Source: Elstera sp043721315 (GTDB lineage Bacteria; Pseudomonadota; Alphaproteobacteria; Elsterales; Elsteraceae). From it: a stretch of DNA of 64,000 bases. The DNA lies in contig JAYSQZ010000017.1 of the NCBI GenBank assembly GCA_043721315.1, forward strand, positions 31,716 through 95,715, given 5' to 3'. How positions within the stretch are numbered: the first letter of the stretch is position 1; every line of letters starts with the position of its first letter. The translations under genes were made by a program, and so were the position numbers. The notes beneath the pieces are model-generated. The model was not told the origin of the DNA and did no database searches. It saw only the letters and a program-made list of their open reading frames with translations. This document shows positions 1 through 10,042 of this stretch, in pieces.

Positions 1-1069
1 GCCAGATGATGCGCGCTTCAACCGCATCACCCTCGGCGTTTATGAAATGGGTTCGACTTTTAAGATTTTTAACACGGCCATGGCGCTTGATTACGGCACG
101 GTTTCGGTGAACGGCGGTTACGATGCCGCACGGCCAATTTCCATTGGCAGGTTCACGATTAAGGACGATCACCCGAATCCGCGCTGGCTGTCGGTGCCGG
201 AAATCTTCATGTATTCGTCCAACATCGGCTCCATAAAAATGGCGCAAGACGTTGGCGTGCAAGGCCAGCGCGCCTTTTTGGATAAGCTCGGGTTACTGAC
301 GCCGCCGAAGTTCGAAGTGCCGGAAATCGGGCGGCCCCAGGTGCCGCAACCGTGGCGTCCGATCAACTTAATGACGATTGCCTTCGGGCACGGCCTGTCG
401 GTCAGTGCGCTGCAAATGGCGGGTGCCGCCGCTTCGGTGATGAACGGCGGGGTTTATGTGCGCCCAACCCTTATCAAGCATGAGGACGGGGCCATCATCC
501 GAGGCACCCGCGCCATGAGCGCCAAAACGTCGGATACGATGCGAAAGTTGATGCGCCTTGTCGTCACCAACGGGACGGCCCGAAAGGCCGAAGTGCCGGG
601 CTATCTGATCGGCGGCAAGACTGGGACGGCGGAGAAAATCGGTGCGCGCGGTGGCTACCGCAAGAACGCCAACATCACCTCGCTCGTTGCAGGCTTCCCG
701 ATGCACAACCCGCGTTATCTGGTGATTGCCATGCTGGATGAGCCGAAAGGGCTGAAGGAAACCTATAATTTTTCCACCTCCGGCTGGAACGCTGCCCCCA
801 CGGGCGGCAAAATCATCGCGCGCATTGGCCCGCTGCTTGGGGTTGAGCCTTACGACGCGAATGCGCCGGAGGTGAAGGCCGCACTCGCCGTCGATCTCGC
901 CGGAACTGGCCCGCGCGTGGCTAAACCCAACCCGCAGGCAACGCCCGCCGCAGCCCCGCTGCAAGCACCGCCCGCCTCAGCCCCGCTGGCAGTCCGCGCG
1001 CCTACAAGCGCGCGCTCGGCCCCCCTGCCCGTTTCGCCCACAGGAGGCTCCAATCTTGCGGCTCGGTGA
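1..1069 (+). CDS. ftsI: Peptidoglycan transpeptidase FtsI (PBP3), 3-prime part
   Basis: This is the C-terminal part of the septal D,D-transpeptidase that cross-links peptidoglycan at the division site; the gene runs off the left edge and is open from base 2. All three active-site motifs of penicillin-binding proteins are present: the SxxK tetrad STFK (about bases 53-64), SSN (about 215-223) and KTG in GGKTGTAEK (about 617). The last 50 residues are rich in alanine and proline, as is common in alphaproteobacterial FtsI. The stop codon lies inside the start of murE (14-base overlap), placing it at the head of the visible dcw operon. Identity is secure; only the N-terminal membrane anchor and pedestal domain are missing, because of the window edge. 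Confidence 0.95.
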   Translation, partial: PDDARFNRITLGVYEMGSTFKIFNTAMALDYGTVSVNGGYDAARPISIGRFTIKDDHPNPRWLSVPEIFMYSSNIGSIKMAQDVGVQGQRAFLDKLGLLTPPKFEVPEIGRPQVPQPWRPINLMTIAFGHGLSVSALQMAGAAASVMNGGVYVRPTLIKHEDGAIIRGTRAMSAKTSDTMRKLMRLVVTNGTARKAEVPGYLIGGKTGTAEKIGARGGYRKNANITSLVAGFPMHNPRYLVIAMLDEPKGLKETYNFSTSGWNAAPTGGKIIARIGPLLGVEPYDANAPEVKAALAVDLAGTGPRVAKPNPQATPAAAPLQAPPASAPLAVRAPTSARSAPLPVSPTGGSNLAAR

Positions 1070-2528
1070 TCTGCTGATAGGCCTGCCCGGCCCCCTCGCC
1101 GACGTAACCGTGACCGGCATCACGGCGGATAGCCGCGCGGTGCGCCCCGGCTATCTGTTCGCCGCCCTGTCTGGAGCCAAGGCCGATGGCAGAGCCTATA
1201 TCGCGCAAGCCGCCACAATGGGCGCATCGGTGATCTTGGGGGCGGAAGGCATTGATGCGCCCATCCCCGTGCTGATCTCGCCGGACCCACGCCGCGAGTT
1301 GGCGCTGATCGCCGCCGCGTTTTACGGTCAGCAGCCGGAAACCATCGTTGCCGTTACCGGCACCAGCGGCAAAACCTCTACCGCCTGCTTCACGCAAGGT
1401 ATTTTTGCCGAAACCGGGCTTACGGCGGGCTATCTCGGCACGCTCGGTCTGCTCGCGCCCGGCCTTGCGCCCGAATATACGTTGACCACGCCGGACCCGG
1501 TGGCACTGCACGCCTACCTTGCCGATGCGGCGCAGGCAGGGGTGACCCATTTTGCGCTCGAAGCCTCCTCCCACGGTCTCGACCAGCGGCGGCTTGATGG
1601 GGTGAAATTGAAGGCCGCCGCCTTCACCAATCTTCAGCGCGACCATCTCGATTATCACGCGACGATGGCGGCCTACTTCGAGGCCAAAGCGCGGCTATTC
1701 ACGGATTTACTGCCGCAAGACGCCACCGCCGTGGTCCATATCGGCGACGAATGGGGCCAGGTGTTGCGCGACCGGATGGCGCAGCGCGCTCAGACCTGCC
1801 TCACCTACGGCACGAAGAACGCCGATCTTGCCTTGACAGGCCGCACCATCGTCCCTGGTGGGCAAGCCCTGTCGCTCTCGATCCTGGGCCAGTCGGCAGA
1901 GGTGATTTTTCCTGTGCTCGGCAGTTTTCAGGCCGAAAACCTACTGGCCGCCCTGGGGCTTGCCGTTGCCGCAGGCGTTTCGGTTGACGCGGCCATTGCC
2001 GCTATTCCTCGCTTGCGCCCCGTGCCGGGCCGAATGGAAACCGTTGGCGCGTTGAACGGCGCGACCGTTATCGTCGATTACGCGCATAAGCCCGGCGCGT
2101 TGGAAGAAGTGTTGAACGCCGCCCGCCGCACAATGACCGCGCGCGGCAAGCTGCACGTAATCCTTGGTTGCGGCGGCGACCGCGACCCCGGCAAACGCCT
2201 GATTATGGGCGGCCTCGCCGCTCGCCTCGCCGATTACACCATTATCACCGACGACAACCCCCGCAGCGAAGACGCTGGCGCTATTCGTAAAGCCGTGCTG
2301 AAGGGCTGCGACGGCCCTGGCGCGGTGATCGAAATTGGCGACCGGGCGGCGGCGATTGCCACCGGGATCAAAGCCCTTGGGGCCGATGACGTGTTGATTA
2401 TCGCGGGCAAAGGCCATGAGTCCGGCCAGATCGTCGGCATGGAAACCCTGCCGTTCGATGATCGAGAGGTGGCCGCACGCGCCCTTGAGGCCGCAGGCGG
2501 CACCCCCCTGTGGAAGGCAGCGCCATGA
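1056..2528 (+). CDS. murE: UDP-MurNAc-L-Ala-D-Glu:meso-DAP ligase MurE
   Basis: MurE adds meso-diaminopimelate to UDP-MurNAc-L-Ala-D-Glu in the cytoplasm, using ATP. The 490-residue length is normal. The ATP-binding loop GTSGKTS is at residues 102-108, and the DNPR motif (in TDDNPRSED, near residue 410) marks the meso-DAP-adding rather than the lysine-adding enzyme. The start is TTG at 1056, chosen because a strong AGGAGG ribosome site sits at 1043-1048 and the protein then begins at the usual place for the family. It overlaps ftsI by 14 bases and murF by 4 bases, so translation is probably coupled. Confidence 0.95.
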   Translation: MRLGDLLIGLPGPLADVTVTGITADSRAVRPGYLFAALSGAKADGRAYIAQAATMGASVILGAEGIDAPIPVLISPDPRRELALIAAAFYGQQPETIVAVTGTSGKTSTACFTQGIFAETGLTAGYLGTLGLLAPGLAPEYTLTTPDPVALHAYLADAAQAGVTHFALEASSHGLDQRRLDGVKLKAAAFTNLQRDHLDYHATMAAYFEAKARLFTDLLPQDATAVVHIGDEWGQVLRDRMAQRAQTCLTYGTKNADLALTGRTIVPGGQALSLSILGQSAEVIFPVLGSFQAENLLAALGLAVAAGVSVDAAIAAIPRLRPVPGRMETVGALNGATVIVDYAHKPGALEEVLNAARRTMTARGKLHVILGCGGDRDPGKRLIMGGLAARLADYTIITDDNPRSEDAGAIRKAVLKGCDGPGAVIEIGDRAAAIATGIKALGADDVLIIAGKGHESGQIVGMETLPFDDREVAARALEAAGGTPLWKAAP

Positions 2529-3895
2529 TCGGACTGTGGACGCAGAAAACCACCGCGCTTGCAACCGGCGGTCTTGCCGTTGGGGCCTGGACCGCGACGG
2601 GGGTGAGCATCGACAGCCGCACGGTTCAGCCGGGTGATCTGTTCGTGGCCTTACGCGGCGACACTCACGACGCCCACGCTTACGTCGCCCAAGCGCTTCA
2701 GGCCGGCGCGGTTGCCGCAGTGGTGGGCTGCATTGTCGAGGAGCCGCACCTGCTGGTTCCCGATACGATGATAGCTTTAGAAGATTTAGGCCGTTTCGCC
2801 CGCGCCCGCACCGATGCCCGTATCGCAGCGATTACCGGCAGTGTTGGCAAAACGTCGAGTAAGGAAGCGCTCACGCAGCTTCTCGCCGCCCAAGCCCCCA
2901 CTTACGGCTCGCACGGCAATCTCAATAATAACTTCGGTGTGCCGCTGTCGCTGGCGCGGCTGCCAGAAGCCTCGCGGTTCGGCGTGTTCGAGTTGGGGAT
3001 GAACCACGCGGGGGAAATCGCTCCGCTCGCCCGACAAGTGCGCCCCCATGTGGCCCTCGTGACGGCGATTGCCCCGGCCCATGTCGAGTTTTTCGCCGAT
3101 GGGGAAGCGGGTATCGCGCGCGAAAAAGCCAGTATCGCCGAAGGGCTGGAGCCGGGCGGCACGCTGATCCTGCCGCGCGATTCTGAGCATTTCGAGGCGA
3201 TGCGAACGGCCTATCCGACCGTTCTTAGTTTCGGGGCCGATGCGGGGGCCGATAGCCGCTTGCTCGATTGGCAGCCGGGTGCCGACGGGATCGACAGACT
3301 CGAAGCCACCATTCTCGGCCAGCGCCGCTGCTACCGCTGGGGCCTTGCGGGCAAGCATCAGGCGCTGAATAGCCTGGGCGTTCTTACTGCGCTGGTGCTG
3401 CTTGGCGGTGATCTCGATGCCGCTTGCGCTGCTGGCGAAACCCTCCGCCCGGTCGCGGGCCGGGGCGAACGGCTCACGCTGCCGTGGCAGGGCGGTACGA
3501 TCACTCTGCTCGATGAAAGCTATAACGCCAGCCCGGCTGCCGTGCGCGCCGCTCTTTCGGTGCTCGCCACTTTGCCCGGTCGCCGCATTCTAGTGTTGGG
3601 CGATATGCTGGAGTTGGGGGGCGAGGCCGACGCGCTGCACGCGGGCCTTGCCGACGCGGTGGAGGCAACCGGCCTTGCCCGCCTCTATCTCGCTGGCCCC
3701 CATACCGAGGCCCTGGCAGGGGCGCTGCCGAAAGGCCGCGTGACCCGCCACGCCGCGCGCACGGTTGATCTTATCGAGACTATCACCGCCGATCTCGCCC
3801 CCGGCGATGCCGTGCTGGTGAAAGGCTCGCTGGGGATGAAAATGCGCCCGCTCGTCGAGGCGCTTCGCGCTGCATCCCAGAAGGGTTCGTCCTAA
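2525..3895 (+). CDS. murF: UDP-MurNAc-tripeptide:D-Ala-D-Ala ligase MurF
   Basis: MurF attaches D-Ala-D-Ala to complete the UDP-MurNAc-pentapeptide. The Mur-ligase P-loop TGSVGKTSS is at residues 104-112, and the central and C-terminal domains typical of Mur ligases follow (NNNFGVP, ELGMNHAGEI, LDESYNASP). The ATG at 2525 forms an ATGA overlap with the murE stop and has GGAAGG just upstream; a GTG 15 bases earlier is possible but less likely. The stop codon overlaps the mraY ATG by one base. Confidence 0.95.
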   Translation: MIGLWTQKTTALATGGLAVGAWTATGVSIDSRTVQPGDLFVALRGDTHDAHAYVAQALQAGAVAAVVGCIVEEPHLLVPDTMIALEDLGRFARARTDARIAAITGSVGKTSSKEALTQLLAAQAPTYGSHGNLNNNFGVPLSLARLPEASRFGVFELGMNHAGEIAPLARQVRPHVALVTAIAPAHVEFFADGEAGIAREKASIAEGLEPGGTLILPRDSEHFEAMRTAYPTVLSFGADAGADSRLLDWQPGADGIDRLEATILGQRRCYRWGLAGKHQALNSLGVLTALVLLGGDLDAACAAGETLRPVAGRGERLTLPWQGGTITLLDESYNASPAAVRAALSVLATLPGRRILVLGDMLELGGEADALHAGLADAVEATGLARLYLAGPHTEALAGALPKGRVTRHAARTVDLIETITADLAPGDAVLVKGSLGMKMRPLVEALRAASQKGSS

Positions 3896-4983
3896 TGCTG
3901 TTCAATCTTCTGGCCCCTTTGGCGGATGAGTTCGCCCTGTTCAACCTGTTCCGGTATCTCACCTTCCGAACTGGCGGGGCGATTTTAACCGCGCTGTTCA
4001 TCGCCCTGTTTGCCGGGCCGAGGTTGATTCTGTGGCTGCGGACCAAACAGGGCCAGGGCCAGCCGATCCGCAGCGATGGACCGGAGGGGCATTTGCTGAC
4101 CAAAAAAGGCACGCCGACGATGGGCGGGTTCTTGATTCTGTTAGCGCTCGCCATTTCCACGCTGCTGTGGGCCGATCTTACCTCCGGCTATGTCTGGGCC
4201 GTGTTGATGGTGACAATCGGTTATGGGTTGATTGGCTTTGCCGATGATTTTCTGAAGGTCAGCAAGAAGAACCCCAAAGGGCTGAGTGGGCGCATCAAGC
4301 TCGCGTTTGAAGTCGGCATTGCCGCCGTGGCCGTCATCTGGGTCATGAGCCTCACCCGCGACCCGCTTTCGACCAGCATCGCCATTCCGTTTCTTAAGGC
4401 TGTGCTCATCAACATCGGCTGGTTTTTTGTGCCGGTGGCGATTTTCATTATCGTCGGCGCGGGCAATTCGGTGAACCTCACTGATGGGCTGGATGGGCTG
4501 GCCATCGTGCCGGTAATGATCGCGGCAGGGTGCTACGCGCTCATTTCTTATCTCGTCGGGAACGCCGTGTTCTCGGGCTATCTGCAAATCCCCTCCGTTC
4601 CCGGCGCGGGGGAAATGGCCGTGTTCTGCGGAGCACTAACGGGCGCGGGATTAGGGTTTCTGTGGTTCAACGCCCCGCCTGCGCGCGTGTTTATGGGCGA
4701 TACCGGTTCCCTCTCCTTGGGCGGCGCGCTCGGTATGGTCGCCGTTATTACCAAGCACGAAATCGTGCTGGGAATTATCGGCGGGCTGTTCGTGCTCGAA
4801 ACCGTATCGGTGATCGTGCAAGTAACCAGCTACAAGCTGACCGGCAAGCGCGTGTTCCGTATGGCCCCGCTGCACCATCATTTCGAGAAGAAGGGTTGGC
4901 CCGAGCCGACCATCGTTATCCGCTTCTGGATCATCGCCTCGGTGCTGGCGTTGATCGGCCTTTCAACTTTGAAACTGCGGTAG
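3895..4983 (+). CDS. mraY: Phospho-MurNAc-pentapeptide transferase MraY
   Basis: MraY is a polytopic inner-membrane enzyme that transfers phospho-MurNAc-pentapeptide to undecaprenyl phosphate, forming lipid I. At 362 residues it has the normal length and about ten hydrophobic segments. Recognisable family signatures are FADDFLKV (acidic catalytic pair), NLTDGLDGLA, MGDTGSLSLGG and the PLHHHFE motif near the C-terminus. The start codon overlaps the murF stop (TAATG), so the two are translationally coupled. Confidence 0.96.
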   Translation: MLFNLLAPLADEFALFNLFRYLTFRTGGAILTALFIALFAGPRLILWLRTKQGQGQPIRSDGPEGHLLTKKGTPTMGGFLILLALAISTLLWADLTSGYVWAVLMVTIGYGLIGFADDFLKVSKKNPKGLSGRIKLAFEVGIAAVAVIWVMSLTRDPLSTSIAIPFLKAVLINIGWFFVPVAIFIIVGAGNSVNLTDGLDGLAIVPVMIAAGCYALISYLVGNAVFSGYLQIPSVPGAGEMAVFCGALTGAGLGFLWFNAPPARVFMGDTGSLSLGGALGMVAVITKHEIVLGIIGGLFVLETVSVIVQVTSYKLTGKRVFRMAPLHHHFEKKGWPEPTIVIRFWIIASVLALIGLSTLKLR

Positions 4984-4990
4984 GTCGCCC

Positions 4991-6376
4991 ATGATTCTGC
5001 CCACCGCATACCGCAACAAACAGGTGGCCGTCGTCGGCCTCGCCCGCTCCGGCTTGGTCGCGGCGGAAGCGCTGGTGCGCGCTGGTGCCATTGTGTGCGC
5101 GTGGGACGATACCCCTGCGGCGCGCGATGCGGCGCTGGTGTTAGGCATTCCCCTAACCCCTGTTGTGGCGATGCCGTGGGCGGAACTGTCGGCGCTTATT
5201 CTCTCGCCCGGCATTCCCCATTCCTACCCAAAGCCGCATCCCGCTGCCGATTTGGCGCGCGGCGCGGGCGTGCCGATTTTAGTGGATGTCGATTTACTGC
5301 TCTCGACGCAAACGGCAGCGCCGGTCATCGCCATTACCGGCACCAACGGCAAATCGACCACGACCGCGCTGATCCATCATATTTTCACCGAAACCGGGCG
5401 CATCGTGTCGATGGGCGGCAATATCGGCGTGGCCGCCCTCACGCTGCCCGCCTATGGGGCGGAGGGCACCTATGTACTCGAACTCTCGTCTTATCAGTTG
5501 GAGCGGGTGCCGAGCCTATCCGCCCAAACCGCCATTCTGCTGAACATCACTGCCGATCATCTGGACCGCCACGGCGGCATGGACGGGTATATTCAAGCAA
5601 AAAGCCTCGTGTTTCAGCACCAGGGCGAAACCGACTGGGCCATCGTCGGGATGGACGACGCCCCCAGCCGCAGTTTGGCCGATAAGCTGGTGCGGGGCGA
5701 CCGCGCGCCGCGCATTGTGCCGATTTCGGTGCTGGCCCCCGTTCCAGGCGGTGTCTATGCCCATGACGGTCATCTGATTGATGATCTCGACGGCGCGGCG
5801 ATAGAAGTTCTGAGCCTCGACCGCGCAGCCCGCCTGCCGGGCCGTCATAACGCGCAAAACATCTGCGCCGCCTATGCCGCCGCCCGCCACGCGGGCCTCG
5901 CGCCCACCGAGATTTGCGAGGCGATCACGCGCTTCCCCGGTCTCGCGCACCGTCAAGAACTGGTGGGCAGCGTGCGCGGCGTTGCCTATATCAACGACAG
6001 CAAAGCCACCAATGCCGATGCGGCTGAACGCGCGTTGGTGTGCTACCCGGCTATTCATTGGATTTTGGGCGGCGTCGCCAAATCGGGCGGGATTGATGCG
6101 CTGGTGGCCCACTTCCCGCGTGTGCGGGGCGCTTATTTGATTGGTGAGGCGAGCGAAGCCTTTGCCGAAACCCTCAGCCACGGCGGCATTACGCCCCAAC
6201 TCTGCCGCACTCTCGATGTGGCCGTGCGCGCCGCGATGGCTGCCGCGAAACCCGGCGACATCGTACTGCTCTCCCCCGCCTGCGCCAGCTTCGATCAGTA
6301 CACGAGCTTCGAGCATCGCGGCGACCATTTCCGCGATCTGGTCCGGGCGTTGAGCGAAGGGGAGGACGCGCAATGA
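4991..6376 (+). CDS. murD: UDP-MurNAc-L-Ala:D-Glu ligase MurD
   Basis: MurD adds D-glutamate to UDP-MurNAc-L-alanine. The protein (461 residues) starts with a Rossmann-like N-terminal domain (VAVVGLARSG) and has the P-loop GTNGKSTT at 117-124. NDSKATN and SPACASFDQYTSFEHRGDHF near the end are typical of MurD. The gene follows mraY after 7 bases and overlaps ftsW by 4 bases (ATGA). Confidence 0.95.
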   Translation: MILPTAYRNKQVAVVGLARSGLVAAEALVRAGAIVCAWDDTPAARDAALVLGIPLTPVVAMPWAELSALILSPGIPHSYPKPHPAADLARGAGVPILVDVDLLLSTQTAAPVIAITGTNGKSTTTALIHHIFTETGRIVSMGGNIGVAALTLPAYGAEGTYVLELSSYQLERVPSLSAQTAILLNITADHLDRHGGMDGYIQAKSLVFQHQGETDWAIVGMDDAPSRSLADKLVRGDRAPRIVPISVLAPVPGGVYAHDGHLIDDLDGAAIEVLSLDRAARLPGRHNAQNICAAYAAARHAGLAPTEICEAITRFPGLAHRQELVGSVRGVAYINDSKATNADAAERALVCYPAIHWILGGVAKSGGIDALVAHFPRVRGAYLIGEASEAFAETLSHGGITPQLCRTLDVAVRAAMAAAKPGDIVLLSPACASFDQYTSFEHRGDHFRDLVRALSEGEDAQ

Positions 6377-7506
6377 CCGCGCTATCGAGCTTCTCCCGCG
6401 CCGACCGCTCCATCGTTGGGCGCTGGTGGTGGACAGTGGACCGCACGAGCCTCGTGGCCCTGCTGGTGCTGGCGGGGATTGGCGCGATGCTGATTCTGGC
6501 GGCAAGCCCGGCGGTTGCCACCCGCATCGGCATTCCCGACAGTTTCCATTTCGTCAAACGCCAGTTGATCGTTCTGCCTGCGGCCCTGTTGGTGATGGTC
6601 GCCATTTCCCTCCTGTCGCCGCGCAATATCCGCCGCTTGGCCGTGGTTGGTTTTATCGGCGGGCTGGCGATGCTGGCGCTGACGCTGGTGGTAGGCCAAG
6701 AGATTAAGGGCGCGCGGCGCTGGATTTCGCTGGCTGGCCAGTCGATCCAACCGTCCGAATTCGTTAAACCCTGCTTTGCCGTGGTCGCGGCCTGGATGTT
6801 CGCCGAACAGCGCAAAGGCCGAGGGGTGCAGGGGTTTTTGATTTGCACTGTGCTCTATCTCGTCGTCATCGCGCTCCTGCTAAAACAGCCGGACCTGGGG
6901 ATGACCGTGGTCATCACGGCGATTTGGCTCATTCAGTTCTTCCTCGCGGGACTGCCGATGATCTTTGTGCTGATCGGCGGTTTTGGCGCCGTGACGGGGC
7001 TAATCGGGGCTTATTTCCTGCTCCCCCACGTGGCGAGCCGGATTGACCGTTTTCTCGATCCCGCCGCAGGCGACCGCTATCAGGTGGATAAGGCGATGGA
7101 TGCGTTCGCCAATGGCGGCGCGTTCGGGCGCGGCCCCGGCGAGGGTATCGCCAAAGGCTTTATTCCCGACGTGCATTCCGATTTTATCTTCGCCGTCGCA
7201 GGTGAAGAATATGGGCTGATGACCTGCCTGATTATCGTTGCGCTCTTCGCCCTCATCGTGTTGCGCGGCTTTGCCAAACTTTTGCAAGAATCGAACCTAT
7301 TCGTGCTGCTGGCCGGAACGGGGCTGCTGGTGCAGTTCGGCCTGCAAGCCTTCATCAACATGGCCTCGACCCTGCACATGATCCCGACGAAAGGCATGAC
7401 GCTGCCGCTCATTTCCTACGGGCTGTCGTCGTTGTTTGCGATTGCGTTGGGCATGGGGATGTTGCTGGGCCTCACCCGCCGCAGGTTCGGGGAGAGCGAC
7501 CTATGA
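6373..7506 (+). CDS. ftsW: Septal lipid II glycosyltransferase FtsW (SEDS family)
   Basis: FtsW is the membrane-embedded SEDS glycosyltransferase that polymerises glycan strands at the septum together with FtsI. The 377-residue product has about ten hydrophobic helices. SEDS hallmarks are visible: RRWISL followed by QPSEFVKP, the HSDFIFAVAGEE segment in the large periplasmic loop, and PTKGMTLPLISYG near the C-terminus. It overlaps murD upstream and murG downstream by 4 bases each. Confidence 0.95.
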   Translation: MTALSSFSRADRSIVGRWWWTVDRTSLVALLVLAGIGAMLILAASPAVATRIGIPDSFHFVKRQLIVLPAALLVMVAISLLSPRNIRRLAVVGFIGGLAMLALTLVVGQEIKGARRWISLAGQSIQPSEFVKPCFAVVAAWMFAEQRKGRGVQGFLICTVLYLVVIALLLKQPDLGMTVVITAIWLIQFFLAGLPMIFVLIGGFGAVTGLIGAYFLLPHVASRIDRFLDPAAGDRYQVDKAMDAFANGGAFGRGPGEGIAKGFIPDVHSDFIFAVAGEEYGLMTCLIIVALFALIVLRGFAKLLQESNLFVLLAGTGLLVQFGLQAFINMASTLHMIPTKGMTLPLISYGLSSLFAIALGMGMLLGLTRRRFGESDL

Positions 7507-8615
7507 GCGCGCCTTTGATTCTGCTGGCCGCAGGCGGCACCGGCGGTCATGTGTTTCCGGCGGAAGCCTTGGCGGGCGACCTCATTGCGCGCGGCTACCG
7601 CGTGGCCTTGGTAACGGATGCGCGCGGCAAAGCCTTGGGCATCACGCAAGCTAGGCTCGATCTGCACGTCGTGCCATCGGCGGCGATGTTGGGGCAGGGG
7701 TTCTGGGGCCGGGCGCGCGGCGCACTCACTCTGGCGCGCGGCTTTATTGCCTGCCGCGCTCTGCTGAAGCGCCTGAAGCCCGTTGTGTGCGTCGGGTTCG
7801 GCGGCTATCCCTCCGTTCCGCCGATTTTGGCCGCCCAACGCTTAGGCTTGCCGACAGTGCTGCACGAGCAAAACTCAGTGCTTGGGCGCTCGAACCGGTT
7901 GCTGCTCGACCGGGCGAAGGCACTCGCCACCAGCTTTGCCAGAACGCTCGCACTCCCCCCCCAAACGCCGCCCGTCACTTGGCTCGGCAACCCCGTGCGC
8001 GCCGCAATCGCAGGCGTGCCGGAATTTACGCTGCCGCAGGAACGCTTTCATATTCTGATTACCGGCGGCAGTCAGGGCGCGCGCGTGTTTGGCGAGACTA
8101 TTCCCAGCGCGCTGGCGGCCTTACCGCAGGTCTTGCGCGACCTCCTCAGCGTCTCCCATCAGGTGCGCGCCGAAGCGGTTGCGGAGGCGCAAGAAACCTA
8201 TCGCGCTGCCGGGATCAAGGCCGATTGCGCGCCCTTCTTCGGCGATATGGCAAAACGGCTCACGCTGGCGCATTTAGTGATCGCTCGTGCCGGGGCCTCG
8301 ACCGTGGCGGAACTCACCGCTGCCGGGCGACCCGCGATTCTCGTGCCGCTGCCGGGGTCTGCCGACGATCATCAAACCGTCAACGCCCGCGCCCTGTCGG
8401 ACCACCGTGCGGCGTGGCTGGTGGAACAAGCGGAGCTTTCGAACGGCGGCCTTACCCGCCGCGTGACGGAGCTTCTCACGAATCCCGCCGGGCTGGCGGA
8501 GGCGGCAAAAGCCGCCCGTGCGCTTGCTAAACCCGATGCCGCAGCCCGCCTTGCCGACCTTGTGTTGACCTGTGCCGCGCTGCCCTTGACCGTTGTTTCT
8601 GGAGATGCCTCATGA
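7503..8615 (+). CDS. murG: Lipid II synthase MurG
   Basis: MurG is the GT-B glycosyltransferase on the inner face of the membrane that adds GlcNAc to lipid I, giving lipid II. The glycine-rich N-terminal loop GGTGGHVFPAE is at residues 11-21; VGFGGYPS, HEQNSVLGR, the GGSQGA loop and the AGASTVAEL donor-binding region follow in family order. Length (370) is normal. It shares 4-base overlaps with ftsW and murC. Confidence 0.96.
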   Translation: MSAPLILLAAGGTGGHVFPAEALAGDLIARGYRVALVTDARGKALGITQARLDLHVVPSAAMLGQGFWGRARGALTLARGFIACRALLKRLKPVVCVGFGGYPSVPPILAAQRLGLPTVLHEQNSVLGRSNRLLLDRAKALATSFARTLALPPQTPPVTWLGNPVRAAIAGVPEFTLPQERFHILITGGSQGARVFGETIPSALAALPQVLRDLLSVSHQVRAEAVAEAQETYRAAGIKADCAPFFGDMAKRLTLAHLVIARAGASTVAELTAAGRPAILVPLPGSADDHQTVNARALSDHRAAWLVEQAELSNGGLTRRVTELLTNPAGLAEAAKAARALAKPDAAARLADLVLTCAALPLTVVSGDAS

Positions 8616-10042
8616 GAGCGATGCCGCTATCAATCGGAACCCTGCATTTTGTCGGGATCGGCGGCATTGGCATGTCGGGCATTGCCGAAATTCTGCATAA
8701 CCTTGGTTATAAGGTGCGCGGCTCGGACCAAGCTGATAACGCCAATGTGAAGCGCCTGCGCTCGCTGGGCATTACGGTTGAAATCGGCCACCGCGCCGAA
8801 AATCTGGCCGACGCGCAAGTGCTGGTCATCTCCTCCGCCGTCAAGCGCGATAACCCGGAAGTGGTGGCCGCGCTCGAACGCCTGCTGCCCGTCGTGCGCC
8901 GTGCCGAAATGCTGGGCGAACTCATGCGCCTCAAATGGTCGGTCGCGGTCGGTGGCACCCACGGCAAGACGACGACAACCTCGATGATCGCTGCCCTGCT
9001 CGATTCGGCAGGGCTTGACCCCACGGTCATCAACGGCGGTATCATCAATGCCTATGGCACCAACGCACGCCTGGGCGCGGGCGATTGGATGGTGGTGGAG
9101 GCCGATGAGAGCGATGGCACGTTTACGCGCTTGCCCTCGGTTATCGCCGTCGTCACGAACATCGACCCCGAGCATCTCGATCATTACGGCACGTTCGATA
9201 AAGTGCAGGAAGCCTTCCGCACTTTCGTCGAAAATATCCCCTTCTACGGCTTTGCCACGCTCTGCATTGATCATCCCGGCGTGCAGGCGATGATCCCGAA
9301 GCTCGACCGGCGCATCGTCACCTACGGGGTTTCGCCGCAAGCCGATGTGCGCGGGTTGAACCTGATGATGCAGCCGACGGGCGCGCGCTACGATGTGGAA
9401 ATCCGCGACCGTATGGGCGGGCCGACGCGGGTTCTGCGGAACGTGCAACTGCCGATGCTCGGTACCCATAACGTCCAAAACTCGCTCGCCGCGATTGCCG
9501 TCGCGCTCGAAATGGGTATCGACGACGATACCATTCGCCGGGGCCTTGCCGGGTTCAAAGGCGTTAAGCGCCGCTTTACCCGCACGGGCGAAGTGCGCGG
9601 CATTACTGTCATCGACGATTACGGTCATCATCCGGTGGAAATCGCCGCCGTGCTGAAAGCCGCCCGCTCCGGCTGCCGGGGCCGCGTGATTGCCGTGGTG
9701 CAGCCGCACCGCTATTCCCGCGTCCGCGACCTGTTCGAGGATTTTTGCACCTGCTTCAACGATGCCGACGCGGTGATCGTCGCCGACATCTACGCAGCGG
9801 GGGAAGCGCCGATGGAGGGCATTTCCCGCGATAGCCTGATTGCCGGGATAAAGCAGCACGGCCACCGTTTCGTTCGCCCGCTGGAAAACCCGGACGATCT
9901 GCCCGCGCTGATTAAGGAAATGACCCGCCCGTCCGATATGGTCGTTTGCCTCGGCGCAGGCACCATCACCAATTGGTCGAACGCTTTGCCCGCGCACCTC
10001 GCAGACCTTTACGGCGAGCCTTTGGCGGGAGAGACCGCGTGA
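8612..10042 (+). CDS. murC: UDP-MurNAc:L-Ala ligase MurC
   Basis: MurC makes the first peptide-adding step, joining L-alanine to UDP-MurNAc. The nucleotide-sugar-binding loop GIGGIGMSG is at residues 15-23 and the ATP loop GTHGKTTTT at 115-123. DESDGTF, the central NIDPEHLDHYG motif and DDYGHHPVE in the C-terminal domain are diagnostic. Length (476) is normal. The ATG overlaps the murG stop, and the stop overlaps the murB GTG. Confidence 0.96.
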   Translation: MRAMPLSIGTLHFVGIGGIGMSGIAEILHNLGYKVRGSDQADNANVKRLRSLGITVEIGHRAENLADAQVLVISSAVKRDNPEVVAALERLLPVVRRAEMLGELMRLKWSVAVGGTHGKTTTTSMIAALLDSAGLDPTVINGGIINAYGTNARLGAGDWMVVEADESDGTFTRLPSVIAVVTNIDPEHLDHYGTFDKVQEAFRTFVENIPFYGFATLCIDHPGVQAMIPKLDRRIVTYGVSPQADVRGLNLMMQPTGARYDVEIRDRMGGPTRVLRNVQLPMLGTHNVQNSLAAIAVALEMGIDDDTIRRGLAGFKGVKRRFTRTGEVRGITVIDDYGHHPVEIAAVLKAARSGCRGRVIAVVQPHRYSRVRDLFEDFCTCFNDADAVIVADIYAAGEAPMEGISRDSLIAGIKQHGHRFVRPLENPDDLPALIKEMTRPSDMVVCLGAGTITNWSNALPAHLADLYGEPLAGETA